Shown: positions 1 to 8,026, counted from the stretch's first letter. The stretch is 13,447 nucleotides of DNA from Firmicutes bacterium UBA995 (GCA_002291985.1 DBBB01000131.1:5443-18889); one strand, 5' to 3'. Numbers and translations are program-made. The notes: generated from the sequence alone by a model not told the origin.

Positions 1-950
1 TTGTCTCTGCCCTGGCCAAGCCTGGTTTCGCGATAGGAATACCAGGTGCCGCTCTTCTCGAGGATCCCGAGTTCGGTGGCGACATCCACCAGTCCCCCCT
101 CGCGGGAGATGCCCTCACCATAGATGATATCGAACTCCGCCTGACGGAAAGGGGGGGCGAGTTTGTTCTTGACGATCTTGACCCGCGTGCGGGCGCCGAT
201 AGTCTCGTTGCCCTGTTTGAGGGTTTCGGCCCGCCGCACGTCCAGCCGCACCGACGCGTAGAACTTCAGGGCGCGGCCGCCCGGGGTGACTTCGGGATTG
301 CCAAACATCACACCGACCTTCTCGCGGATCTGGTTGAGGAAGATGGCGGTTGTCCGGGATTTCGAGATGGCGCCCGCCAACTTGCGGAGGGCCTGGGACA
401 TGAGCCGCGCCTGTAGACCCACGTGCGCGTCGCCCATTTCCCCCTCGAGTTCCGCCCTGGGGACCAGGGCGGCCACCGAATCCACCACCACCACGTCCAC
501 CGCCCCGCTGCGCACCAGTGCCTCGGCGATCTCGAGCGCCTGTTCCCCGGTATCGGGCTGGGCGATCAAGAGATCGTCGATCTCCACACCCACTTTTCGG
601 GCGTAGCTCGGGTCCAACGCATGCTCGGCATCGATGAAGGACGCGATCCCGCCCCGCTTTTGGGCCTCGGCGAGGATGTGCAAGGCCAGGGTGGTCTTGC
701 CCGAGCCCTCGGGCCCGAAGATCTCGACCACCCGGCCGCGGGGGACTCCTCCACAGCCGAGCGCTGCGTCGAGCGCAAGCGAACCCGTGGGGATCACCTC
801 GACCACCAGGCGGCCCGCGTCCGACCCGAGCCGCATGATCGAACCCTTTCCGAACTGCTTCTCGATTTGCACCAGGGCCAGATCCAGCGCACGCCGCTTG
901 TCCATGGCGCGACTGTCGCCTCCCCCCGTCTTGGCAGATCCTGGAACCAT
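1..950 (-). CDS. recA: RecA recombinase (partial, C-terminus beyond window)
   Basis: RecA is the ATP-dependent strand-exchange protein of homologous recombination and the co-protease that triggers LexA cleavage. About 316 codons are visible. With the start chosen here the Walker A motif GPEGSGKTT lies at about residues 79-87, followed by the L1 region (GEMGDAHVGLQARLMSQAL) and the L2 region (IREKVGVMFGNPEVTPGGRA). The family is usually near 345-350 residues, so only the C-terminal tail is missing. I chose the ATG at 950 because AGAGGTG lies seven bases upstream. The ATG at 905 begins the classical MDKRRALDLAL N-terminus but its GGGGAGG is more distant, so 15 extra N-terminal residues are likely but not certain. 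It lies 31 bp after thpR and is probably the last gene of a cinA-thpR-recA transcript. No SOS box is evident directly upstream. Confidence 0.97.
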   Translation of the reverse strand, partial: MVPGSAKTGGGDSRAMDKRRALDLALVQIEKQFGKGSIMRLGSDAGRLVVEVIPTGSLALDAALGCGGVPRGRVVEIFGPEGSGKTTLALHILAEAQKRGGIASFIDAEHALDPSYARKVGVEIDDLLIAQPDTGEQALEIAEALVRSGAVDVVVVDSVAALVPRAELEGEMGDAHVGLQARLMSQALRKLAGAISKSRTTAIFLNQIREKVGVMFGNPEVTPGGRALKFYASVRLDVRRAETLKQGNETIGARTRVKIVKNKLAPPFRQAEFDIIYGEGISREGGLVDVATELGILEKSGTWYSYRETRLGQGRD

Positions 951-981
951 AGCTTATCACCTCTATCGGCTTCGCTGCAAG

Positions 982-1560
982 TTATCGGAGAACCTGCGCT
1001 CCCAGCGGGAAGCGCGCCCGCACCAGGTAAGTCGGACCGGCCGGGGAAAGGCGGCTCTCCATCAACAACATCTCTTCGGCGGTGAAACTGCCGGCGACAA
1101 GATCCTCGCCCAGACGGCGGACCGCCTCGCGCAACGTCGAAGCGCCGGACGGCGACCGCTGTCGGGCCAGGGTCAGATGCGGGGTGGGATCCGAGGAGGA
1201 CGGCGCTAAACCCAGGCAGGTCGTGGTCCGATCCACGGCGCGTGCCAGCGCCGTCAGCGCCGGCCCACCCTCGCCAAGTCCCACCCACAGCACCCGGGGA
1301 TTGCTCCATCCGGGAAAGCACCCAATACCCCGGCAGGTGATGGTCACCGGCTGGACCCCGGCAGCCAGTTCGCCGAGGGCCGTCTCCAGGGGCGCCAGCA
1401 TGCGCGCGGCATCGATGTCGCCCAGGAACTTCAAGGTGAGATGATAGTTGCCGGGGTCGACCCACCGGTAGTCGGCGCCGGCGGCCCGCAAGGCGGCGGT
1501 CCACTGAGCGACCCGCCTGCTGACGGCATCCGAAACCGCCACGGCTATGAAGGCCCGCAT
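982..1560 (-). CDS. thpR: RNA 2',3'-cyclic phosphodiesterase (LigT/ThpR, 2H superfamily)
   Basis: This 192-residue protein belongs to the two-histidine (2H) phosphoesterases, cytosolic enzymes that open 2',3'-cyclic phosphates at RNA ends (historically 2'-5' RNA ligase, LigT). Both catalytic tetrapeptides are visible: HLTL at residues 40-43 (context NYHLTLKFLGD) and HLTL at 128-131 (context TPHLTLARQR). The N-terminus MRAFIAVAVSD and the PRVLWVGLG segment are typical, and the length is normal. The ATG at 1560 follows an AG-rich stretch with AGAGGGGGG. The gene starts 67 bp after cinA and ends 31 bp before recA, all on one strand. I know the cinA-ligT-recA arrangement from other bacteria, which supports the family call. 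Its physiological substrate cannot be read from the sequence. Confidence 0.93.
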   Translation of the reverse strand: MRAFIAVAVSDAVSRRVAQWTAALRAAGADYRWVDPGNYHLTLKFLGDIDAARMLAPLETALGELAAGVQPVTITCRGIGCFPGWSNPRVLWVGLGEGGPALTALARAVDRTTTCLGLAPSSSDPTPHLTLARQRSPSGASTLREAVRRLGEDLVAGSFTAEEMLLMESRLSPAGPTYLVRARFPLGAQVLR

Positions 1561-1627
1561 CCTTGCCCCCCCTCTTTCTTCGTCCTCTCCTCACCGGGTC
1601 TTCGCCGGGGCGCAACTCCTTCCCTCG

Positions 1628-2875
1628 TCACGGGCGAAGTCGCCCCCACAGCAGTTCCAGAGCATAGGTGGTGGCGCGCATCCTCACGTCAGAGCGTCCT
1701 CCGGTAAACCGGCGCTCAAAGGTGGCAGTGGGACCGCCTCCGGCGAGCCCGAAATATACCAGCCCCACGGGCTTGGAGGGAGAGCCGCCGCCCGGACCGG
1801 CTATGCCCGTCACCCCGAGGCCGAAATCGCATCGGGCATGCGCCATCACGCCTTCCGCCAGGGCGGCCGCAACTTCCCGGCTCACGGCGCCGTGCCGCTC
1901 CAGAAGTCCCGGCGCCACGCCCGCCAATTCTACCTTGGCCTGGTTGCTATAGACCACCAGTCCGCGTTCGAAATGCGCGGAGCTACCGGGGACTCCGGTC
2001 AAGCGGTAGGCGACCCCCCCGCCGGTGCAGGATTCGGCCACCGCCAGCCTGCTACCACGCTCCGCCAGCAGTCCGGCGATGACCCCCTCCAGCGTGTCGT
2101 CATCCCGCCCGTATACGTGGCGTGCGAGTCGGTCGAGGATCGCCGCCTCCACCGGGGCGATCAGGGCATCGGCTGCGTGCCGGTCGCCCGCCTTGGCGGT
2201 TATCCGGAAGTGTACCTCACCGTCCCCCGCCAACGGCGCGACGGTGGGATTTCCCTGTCCCGCCATGATGGCGGCGATCTCTTCCTCCGCGGCCGATTCC
2301 CCGATTCCCACCAGCTTGAGCACCCGCGACCGGATCACGGCCCGCTCCCCGGCGCGCTCCAGGCGTTCCCTGAGGTAAGGGATCACGGTGCCGCGCGTCA
2401 TGGGCAAAAGTTCCCGGGGAGGGCCCGGGAGCAAGATGACGGTCTGGCGTCCTATTTCCAGCAGCACGCCGCGGGCGGTACCTGCCGGGTTAGGAATGGA
2501 TACGGCTCCCCGGGGGACCATGGCCTGCTTGCGGTTGCCGGGAGGCATGACCACCCCCCGACCGCGGAAGAAGTCTTCGATATGGGCCAGACTCTCCTCA
2601 TCCAGGACCAGGGGGCGGTCGGTGACCTCTGCCAGGCGCTCGCGGGTGATATCATCCGACGTGGGGCCCAGTCCCCCTGAGACCAGGACGAGGTCAGACC
2701 GGCCCAGGGCCGTGCGGAAGGCCTCGTCAAGCCGTTGGGGATTGTCCCCGACCGCCACATGATAGAAGACGTCGATGCCGAGATCCGCCAGTGCCCGTGA
2801 CAGGAAACGGGCGTTGGTGTTCTCGATCTGGCCAAGCAGCAGTTCGGTGCCGACGGCGAGGATCTCCGCCCTCAT
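1628..2875 (-). CDS. cinA: CinA: competence/damage-inducible protein with C-terminal PncC amidase domain
   Basis: This 415-residue protein has the two-domain CinA layout. Residues 1 to about 170 form the MoaB/MogA-like domain (GTELLLGQIENTNARFL near residues 9-25, SGGLGPTSDDITRE near 66-79), tied in studied homologues to ADP-ribose or NAD-derivative pyrophosphatase activity. Residues about 255-415 form the PncC nicotinamide-nucleotide deamidase domain, with AESCTGG at 280-286 and GVTGIAGPGGG further on. Together they suggest salvage of pyridine nucleotides released during DNA repair; this is family knowledge, not shown here. Length is normal and no key motif is missing. The start at 2875 is set by GGGAGGT just upstream of ATG. 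It is the first gene of the probable cinA-thpR-recA transcript, preceded by a gap of about 490 bp. Confidence 0.97.
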   Translation of the reverse strand: MRAEILAVGTELLLGQIENTNARFLSRALADLGIDVFYHVAVGDNPQRLDEAFRTALGRSDLVLVSGGLGPTSDDITRERLAEVTDRPLVLDEESLAHIEDFFRGRGVVMPPGNRKQAMVPRGAVSIPNPAGTARGVLLEIGRQTVILLPGPPRELLPMTRGTVIPYLRERLERAGERAVIRSRVLKLVGIGESAAEEEIAAIMAGQGNPTVAPLAGDGEVHFRITAKAGDRHAADALIAPVEAAILDRLARHVYGRDDDTLEGVIAGLLAERGSRLAVAESCTGGGVAYRLTGVPGSSAHFERGLVVYSNQAKVELAGVAPGLLERHGAVSREVAAALAEGVMAHARCDFGLGVTGIAGPGGGSPSKPVGLVYFGLAGGGPTATFERRFTGGRSDVRMRATTYALELLWGRLRP

Positions 2876-3366
2876 GGCCGACCTCCCGGGAGGAGAGTTT
2901 CGCCGTCCGTCCGTCCTGACCTCTCCGATCGACCGGCACCGTTCGCGATGTCCCGCCGCGGGACGTCCGCGGGCGTCGAGTCTTGAGATGGAGCAGCAGG
3001 CGGAGTTCGTCGCCGGGCAACCCCTCCCGCTCGAGGAGGCACGGGCAAGCCCGGGAGAGCGCCCCCCTTGCGCCGTTGGATGAGCCGCCCGGCCGGTCCT
3101 CCTTCGCGTTGTCGCGGGTTGGCATCAGCCGCCGGGCGAGGCTAGCCATAGCGTCCAACGGAAGCTGCAGCAACTCACCGGCGTGGTCTGAGCAGAGCCC
3201 CGGCGTGATAGACGAAAACGCGCTCCGCAAAGCCTCGTACAGGAGGGTTAGCCAAAAGCTCTGCCTCCTTGAGTTTTTCAAGGGATAACCGTGCAGGTTA
3301 CTGACACTTGCCAGGGTTCAGCTCAGAGCGGACGCTGTAGACCATGAGGCGCACGCTAACATGCTC
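2876..3366. other. Intergenic gap between larA and cinA; no recognised gene
   Basis: This stretch of about 490 bp separates two same-strand operons. It should hold the cinA promoter, but I find no convincing -35/-10 pair. On the minus strand a perfect AAGGAGG (3264-3270) stands eight bases before a TTG at 3255 that opens a 26-codon frame ending in TGA at 3175-3177 (peptide begins LANPPVRGF); I do not recognise it. A small perfect hairpin, GTCCCG-CCG-CGGGAC, lies at 2950-2964. Longer open frames on both strands have no recognisable protein similarity and are probably GC-driven. There is no clear terminator after larA. Confidence 0.5.
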
Positions 3367-4662
3367 TTACCGGTCACCCTGCACCGGCAGCACCAGGGAG
3401 GCATCGGGCATCAGGTAGACTCTCGCCCCGGGGCCGACGGCATCGAGGGCCCGGTCCACTGCCTCCTGCAGCGAGGCGGCGGGGTTCAGCCGGGTGAGGG
3501 CGAGGTCGGACGGGTCCAGAGCGGTGACCACGCTGAAGGTAACCTTGTCCATCCCGCACCAAAGCGCGTAGGCAATGAACCCGCACACCTGGAAATTCTG
3601 CCGAAGGGTGTCCTCCATTTCTGCGGGAGAGCAATGATGCTCCAGCCACCATGCGAAGTCGGGGTCACCCAGGCCCTCCGGGCACTCGGCCGCCAGGACC
3701 ACTTGGCCACCGGGGCGTACCGCCCGCAGGATGGGCTCCACGGTGCGGGTGGCCTGGTAGAAGGAGACGTCTTTGGGGAAGCCGCCTGCCCCAGCGATGA
3801 CCACGTCCGCCGGGTGCGGTAAGGTCATCTTGAACCACCGGTCTACCTCCCCGACCGCCTCGGCGTGGGCCTCTCGGAGGCCGCCGGCGGCGGCGAAGGC
3901 GATGCGACCGTCCTCCCCTGCGACGACCTGGACCGCAAACACCCGGGGCAGCAGGCACGCTCCCTCCAGCATGTCCTCGTGCACCGGGTTACCGTCCCGG
4001 ACGCCAGCGGTGGCCCGGGGATGGCGGCCCGATCCCCGTCCGGGCAAGAGCAAGAGCTGGTGATTGTGGCGGATGGTGTCCAGCCCGGCCACTCCGGGGA
4101 TAAGGCTCTTGCGCCCCCCGCTGTAGCCGGCGAAATCGTGGAAGGTGACGGCACCCGTCACCACCACTCGGTCGGCCTCTGCCACCAGGGGGTTAAGCCG
4201 CACCGGGGTGCCGCGGGAGGTGGTACCCAGGTGAACGAGGTCAGGAGCGCTGGCATCGTGCTGGTGGACCCTCACTCGTTCCAGGACGGCCTCCCCCAGC
4301 AGGGAGGCCATCTCCTCGCGACTCTGGCGGCGGTGCGCCCCCAGGGCAAAAACGACGTCCACCGCGGCGTCGGCTACCCCCCCGGCGTTGACCTCGTCCA
4401 GCAGGGCTTCGAGGAAGCAATGGGTCCGGACCACCCGGGTGGCGTCGGAGACCACGACCGCCAGCCGTCGCCCCCCCCGGACGAACTCCCGTAACGAGGC
4501 CCGGCGCAGGGCACCGAGCACTAAATCGCGCTCCCCGACTTCGCCGGCGGCGCGGAGACCCGGCAGCGGAACCACCCTGGCTGCCAGCCGGGCGGCGGGC
4601 AGCTCGGCCCGCAGGATACCTCGGCCATAACCGAGTTCTACGCGTACTTGATCCACAGACAA
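3367..4662 (-). CDS. larA: LarA-family nickel-pincer-nucleotide racemase/epimerase (DUF2088)
   Basis: This 431-residue protein matches the LarA family, whose founding member racemises lactate with a nickel-pincer nucleotide (NPN) bound covalently to a lysine. Visible landmarks are SDATR at 72-76, GAHR with His110, FHDFAGYSGGRKS with His175 and Lys185, and HNH ending at His201. Spacing matches His108, His174, Lys184 and His200 of the Lactobacillus plantarum enzyme as I remember it. GGFPKD and FYQA follow near residue 290. Differences from that enzyme: the usual TRP is TRV here, and an Arg replaces the later substrate-site Lys (YQAVK there, YQATR here). Many homologues use other 2-hydroxy acids, so lactate should not be assumed. 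No cofactor genes (larB, larC, larE) lie in the window. The TTG at 4662 overlaps ecfT by 25 bp and has GGGGGTG eight bases upstream; the GTG at 4656 is an alternative. Translation is probably coupled to ecfT. Confidence 0.86.
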   Translation of the reverse strand: MSVDQVRVELGYGRGILRAELPAARLAARVVPLPGLRAAGEVGERDLVLGALRRASLREFVRGGRRLAVVVSDATRVVRTHCFLEALLDEVNAGGVADAAVDVVFALGAHRRQSREEMASLLGEAVLERVRVHQHDASAPDLVHLGTTSRGTPVRLNPLVAEADRVVVTGAVTFHDFAGYSGGRKSLIPGVAGLDTIRHNHQLLLLPGRGSGRHPRATAGVRDGNPVHEDMLEGACLLPRVFAVQVVAGEDGRIAFAAAGGLREAHAEAVGEVDRWFKMTLPHPADVVIAGAGGFPKDVSFYQATRTVEPILRAVRPGGQVVLAAECPEGLGDPDFAWWLEHHCSPAEMEDTLRQNFQVCGFIAYALWCGMDKVTFSVVTALDPSDLALTRLNPAASLQEAVDRALDAVGPGARVYLMPDASLVLPVQGDR

Positions 4663-5447
4663 AGCACGAACACCCCCACCAGGCCGGCCGCCGCCAGCCC
4701 GTCCCGCCAGGTGAAGCGTAGCACCTCTAACTGCGTCCGCGGGCCGGGGGCACCGAACCCCTTGGCCTCCAGTGCTATCTGGAGGTCATTACCCTTGCGG
4801 AACAGCATCAGCACCAGCGGGGTGAGCACGGGAACGTAGGCCCTGCTCAGGCGGCGGAACACGTTCATGGACTCGATGTCGAAAGCCCGCAGTCGCTGGG
4901 CGTCCAGGATGGTCGACCACATCTCAAAGATCATGCTGGTGAAGCTCAGGGCGCTCACGAACATGAAGCTGAAAGTGGGCGGCAGGCGCAGGCTGGTCAG
5001 GACGGCCATGATCGACGAGACCGGCGTGGTGGAGACAAAGAGGGGGAGTGCTGACACCGCGGTCAGCATCCGCATGCAGAGGATGATCCCGAAGAAGAGA
5101 CCTTCCCGGGTGATCACCAGGTCGACCCCACCCCCGATCGCGAGATGACCCAGGATGATGAGGGGGGTCTCGCCCCGGTACATGAAGCCCTGGGTGAGCA
5201 GTATGAACAGGAAGGTCCCCAGCAGGATCTTGGCGAGAAAGCCGAACTGGCGGAGCGAGAGGCGGGCCACGGTCCCGAGGACAGCGTTTAGCCCCAGCCA
5301 GACCAGAAGAGCCGCAAGGTCGCGCAGGGTTGGCCAGTAGGGGACCACGATGAGGCCCAGGGTGAGGAGGATATGGAGTAACTTGACCATCGGGTGCAGC
5401 CGGTGGACGAAGGTATCGCGCTCGATGTAGTGAAAGACGGTCCGCAC
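4638..5447 (-). CDS. ecfT: ECF transporter transmembrane T component (EcfT/CbiQ family)
   Basis: This 269-residue membrane protein is the EcfT scaffold of an energy-coupling factor importer, linking the ATPases to the substrate-binding S component. After a short N-terminal segment (FHYIERDTFVHRLHPMVKLL) it has several hydrophobic spans, roughly residues 22-60, 70-90, 118-135, 155-175 and 245-265. The two cytoplasmic coupling-helix motifs are recognisable but not canonical: DAQRLRAFD where AQRARG is usual, and ALEAKGFG where AMEARGY is usual. The GTG start at 5447 follows the TGA of the ATPase gene with no gap, and the 3' end overlaps larA by 25 bp, so the genes are almost certainly co-transcribed and translationally coupled. 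Having its own T gene in the operon marks this as a dedicated (group I) ECF system rather than an S component sharing a common module. Confidence 0.93.
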   Translation of the reverse strand: MRTVFHYIERDTFVHRLHPMVKLLHILLTLGLIVVPYWPTLRDLAALLVWLGLNAVLGTVARLSLRQFGFLAKILLGTFLFILLTQGFMYRGETPLIILGHLAIGGGVDLVITREGLFFGIILCMRMLTAVSALPLFVSTTPVSSIMAVLTSLRLPPTFSFMFVSALSFTSMIFEMWSTILDAQRLRAFDIESMNVFRRLSRAYVPVLTPLVLMLFRKGNDLQIALEAKGFGAPGPRTQLEVLRFTWRDGLAAAGLVGVFVLCLWIKYA

Positions 5448-7181
5448 TCAGGCCACCCCCGTCCCCGGGCGGAAGATCGATGCCAGTTGCTCCGGGGTCA
5501 ACGTCCCCCGCGGAACCCCCAGGTCGTCCAGCATCCTCCCCAGGAGGGCCGGGTCGGGTGGCTTTAGGTAGGTCCGGGCGAGGACTTCCACCTGGTCAAA
5601 GACCTCCTCCGGGGGGCCGTCCAGGATGATCCGGCCGTCCAGCATGAGCACCACCCGCTCGGCGTACCGGGCCACCAGGTCCATGTCGTGGCTGATCATT
5701 ATGATGGTGCGCCCTTCCCGCTCCCGGAGGTCCCGGGCAATGTCGGCCAAGAGGTAACGCCCCCGGTAGTCCTGGGCGGTGGTGGGCTCGTCCAGGATCA
5801 GCACCTGGGGTCCCATGGCCACCGTGGCGGCCACCGCCAGTTTGCGCCGGTCACCGAAGCTGAGCCGGAAAGGGAAAACGCCCCGGTGTTCCTCCAACCC
5901 CAGGAGGCGCAGGGCCTCCCCGGTCCGCTCCCCGGCCTCCCGGGGATCCAGGCCCAGGTTGTCCAGCCCGAACCGGATCTCCGCCTCCGAGGACACTGAA
6001 AAGAGCTGGTAGTCAGGATTCTGCAGGACCATCCCGATCCGGGTGGCGATCTGTCCCACCGACATCCGTGCGATGGGTTCGCCCCGGAACACAATGCGTC
6101 CCTGACGGGGCTTCAGGAGACCCACCATGCACTTGACCAGAGTGGTCTTGCCGGAGCCGTTCTGCCCGAGGATGGCCAGGAACTCGCTCTCGGCGACCTT
6201 CAGGCTGACGTCGCGCAAAGCAGTCACCGGGGGATTGCCGGGGTAGGCGTAGGTAACCTCTTCCACCTGCAGGAGGGGCGCCGCCGGCCGCGCCGGAGCC
6301 CGCCGGGCTGTCCCGACGGGGGCCACCACCTCCAGCCTGCCACCATCCACGAGTTCCCTGACCCGCCCGGCCGCCCCCTCGAGGTCGGAGGAGTTACTCT
6401 CCGGCCCGGGCAGCACCAGATGAAAGAACTGGCGTAAGGGGGGCGCTTGCACCCCCACCTCCTCCAGCCGGTCGACCTGGCTGATAACTTCCTCCAGTGT
6501 TCCCTGCAGAGCCACCCGACCCCGGTGCAAGACCAGGGCCTGGTTGGCCAATCCCTCCATCTCGCTCACCTTGTGGGTGGTGATCACGGTGGTGAGATCC
6601 CGGCCGGCCACCACCTCCTTCAGGGCCTCCAGCACCTCGGTCGACCCCAGCGGATCGAGCTGAGAGGTGGGCTCATCCAGGATGAGCAGCCCGGGGAGGA
6701 TGGTCAAGGCGCTAGCCAGGGCGGCCCGCTGCTTCTGCCCCCCGGATAATGCCTTGGGGTTCCGCCGGTCCAACCCTCCCAGTCCCACCGTCTTCAAGGC
6801 CCATCCCAGTCGCTCCCGGATCTCTTCCCGGGGCACCCCGAAGTTGGCCGGGCCGAAGGCCAGCTCCATCTCCAGGGTGGGCATGAAAAGCTGCGTCTCC
6901 GGGTCCTGGAGAACGATGGCCCGGTTGCGGGCGGAGTGGTGGATGGGGTGTTCCCAGGGATCCTCCCCGAACACCCGGACCTCGCCCATCCGGGTTCCCC
7001 CGTAGATGTTGGGGATGATCCCCGAGAGGAGGTAGCAGAGGGTGGACTTGCCGGCCCCGTTGGCCCCGAACACGGCCAGGATGTCGCCGGGGTGAAGGTC
7101 CAGGTAGAGGTCCTGGAGGGCCACCACGTCGGGATCGTAGGTGAAAGTGAGATCGCGGAGCCGGACCACCGGCTCCGCCAC
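5448..7181 (-). CDS. ECF transporter tandem ATPase (fused EcfA1-EcfA2, 577 aa)
   Basis: A fusion of two ABC ATPase domains energising the ECF importer at the inner face of the membrane. Domain 1 has Walker A GANGAGKST (39-47), Q-loop LQDPETQLF (Gln92), signature LSGGQ (145-149), Walker B LLILDE (about 165-170) and an H-loop TTHK. Domain 2, from about residue 310 after an Ala/Arg/Pro-rich linker, has Walker A GQNGSGKTT, Q-loop LQNPDYQLF, signature LSFGDRRKL, Walker B VLILDE and H-loop ISHD. The second signature departs from LSGGQ. I chose the GTG at 7181 because GGGGAGG precedes it by seven bases; upstream codons in this frame run out of phase through the S gene and are not real. One S, one fused A and one T gene recall the TUV layout of systems such as CbrTUV and HtsTUV. 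Confidence 0.95.
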   Translation of the reverse strand: MAEPVVRLRDLTFTYDPDVVALQDLYLDLHPGDILAVFGANGAGKSTLCYLLSGIIPNIYGGTRMGEVRVFGEDPWEHPIHHSARNRAIVLQDPETQLFMPTLEMELAFGPANFGVPREEIRERLGWALKTVGLGGLDRRNPKALSGGQKQRAALASALTILPGLLILDEPTSQLDPLGSTEVLEALKEVVAGRDLTTVITTHKVSEMEGLANQALVLHRGRVALQGTLEEVISQVDRLEEVGVQAPPLRQFFHLVLPGPESNSSDLEGAAGRVRELVDGGRLEVVAPVGTARRAPARPAAPLLQVEEVTYAYPGNPPVTALRDVSLKVAESEFLAILGQNGSGKTTLVKCMVGLLKPRQGRIVFRGEPIARMSVGQIATRIGMVLQNPDYQLFSVSSEAEIRFGLDNLGLDPREAGERTGEALRLLGLEEHRGVFPFRLSFGDRRKLAVAATVAMGPQVLILDEPTTAQDYRGRYLLADIARDLREREGRTIIMISHDMDLVARYAERVVLMLDGRIILDGPPEEVFDQVEVLARTYLKPPDPALLGRMLDDLGVPRGTLTPEQLASIFRPGTGVA

Positions 7182-7201
7182 GGAAACTCCTCCCCGTGGA
7201 T

Positions 7202-7234
7202 CGTGCGGGACCCCGGAACCCGGGGTCCCGCACG
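7202..7234. other. Perfect 15-bp inverted repeat between the S and ATPase genes
   Basis: Arms 7202-7216 and 7220-7234 are exact reverse complements (CGTGCGGGACCCCGG) around a three-base loop. It fills about half of the 65-bp gap between the S-component stop and the ATPase start, and the ATPase ribosome binding site lies just downstream on the minus strand. There is no T-tract, so it is not a standard terminator. In RNA it would be a very stable hairpin that could protect the upstream message end or attenuate read-through to set S versus A/T dosage; that is inference. Confidence 0.85.
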
Positions 7235-7246
7235 GGGGGACTCCAT

Positions 7247-8026
7247 TTACCACAGGGCGTCCCCGACTTTGGGCAGGCCGCTCCGACCCAAAGCCTCCAG
7301 CAAAGGCATGGTGATGATGGTGATGACCAGGGCCAGCGCCGGGATCCACCAGAGGTAAGCAATGGTGGTGGCGACCCCCAGGGCGGGCGCGTACCTGAAG
7401 AGGTACCAGTAAATCTTGGACCACGGGTTCCACCACAGCCACATGGCGGTCAGGAAGGCCAGGAAGATCCCGGTGTACTTGAGCCTCCGGTCCCCCGAGA
7501 CTAACCACGCCGGAATCATCCGGGTTCCCAGCGGGGTGGCCAGGATGATCAGTGAAGGCAGCCAGTAGATCGAGGCGAGGATAGTGTAGAGGGGCTCCTG
7601 GGGCCGGTCAAACCCGGCGGCGGCTCCGGGGATGTAGAAGGGGAAGAGCGCCCCGAACAGACCGATGACCACCGCCACGGGCACGCTGACCTTCCAGTAA
7701 CGGGTGTTGAGGATGATGAGGCTGACCAGGAAAGCGGGTAAGACCGTGTTGAGGCCCACATCCACCAGGCCCAGCGGAAACGCCCCGGGGGCCAAGAACA
7801 TGCCGATCAGTCCGCCAACGACGGAGGACGTGATTCCCCCGACCGGTCCCAGAAGCATGGGCGCCATGGCGCCAAAAGGAGTGGCCAAGGGGACGTAGCC
7901 TCCGCCCCCGACGTAGGGGAAGATAGGGATCAGGGCGGTGACTCCGATCAACGCTCCGAACAGGGTGATCCAGGCCACCGAAGCCGGTCCGACAGCCCGC
8001 TTCACTTCGTGCTTGACTTCCGCCAC
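7247..8026 (-). CDS. Putative ECF transporter substrate-binding S component (unassigned)
   Basis: A hydrophobic protein of 259 residues with about six or seven membrane spans (for example WITLFGALIGVTALIPIF, GITSSVVGGLIGMFLAP, LPAFLVSLIIL, VVIGLFGALFPF, and a C-terminal ALALVITIITMPLLEAL). The Gly/Pro-rich stretch YVPLATPFGAMAPMLLGPVGG followed by a small-residue helix resembles S components of ECF importers, and position at the head of an S-A-T operon supports that role. It is longer than most vitamin S components (about 180-200 residues). It lacks features of CbiM/NikM metal S components, and I cannot match it to BioY, RibU, ThiT, FolT or NiaX. The start is the GTG at 8026, five bases after GGAGGTGA (8032-8039); the in-frame TTG at 8041 overlaps that site. 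Substrate unknown; co-transcription with a LarA-like enzyme is the only clue. Confidence 0.75.
   Translation of the reverse strand: MAEVKHEVKRAVGPASVAWITLFGALIGVTALIPIFPYVGGGGYVPLATPFGAMAPMLLGPVGGITSSVVGGLIGMFLAPGAFPLGLVDVGLNTVLPAFLVSLIILNTRYWKVSVPVAVVIGLFGALFPFYIPGAAAGFDRPQEPLYTILASIYWLPSLIILATPLGTRMIPAWLVSGDRRLKYTGIFLAFLTAMWLWWNPWSKIYWYLFRYAPALGVATTIAYLWWIPALALVITIITMPLLEALGRSGLPKVGDALW

Noticed and set aside
423..1085. Plus-strand frames opposite recA and thpR
   Set aside because: They are antisense shadows of well-conserved genes, typical of GC-rich coding DNA.
2930..2960. CGAAC-like bases upstream of cinA as a LexA/SOS box
   Set aside because: On the minus strand CGAACGGTGCCGG lacks the second half-site of the CGAACnnnnGTTCG motif, so SOS control is not supported.
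7182..7508. An N-terminal extension of the fused ATPase with a run of six histidines, tempting as a nickel-binding region beside larA
   Set aside because: It is the S-component gene read in another frame (codons for VITIITM give HHHHHH when shifted), and a good ribosome binding site sets the ATPase start at 7181.
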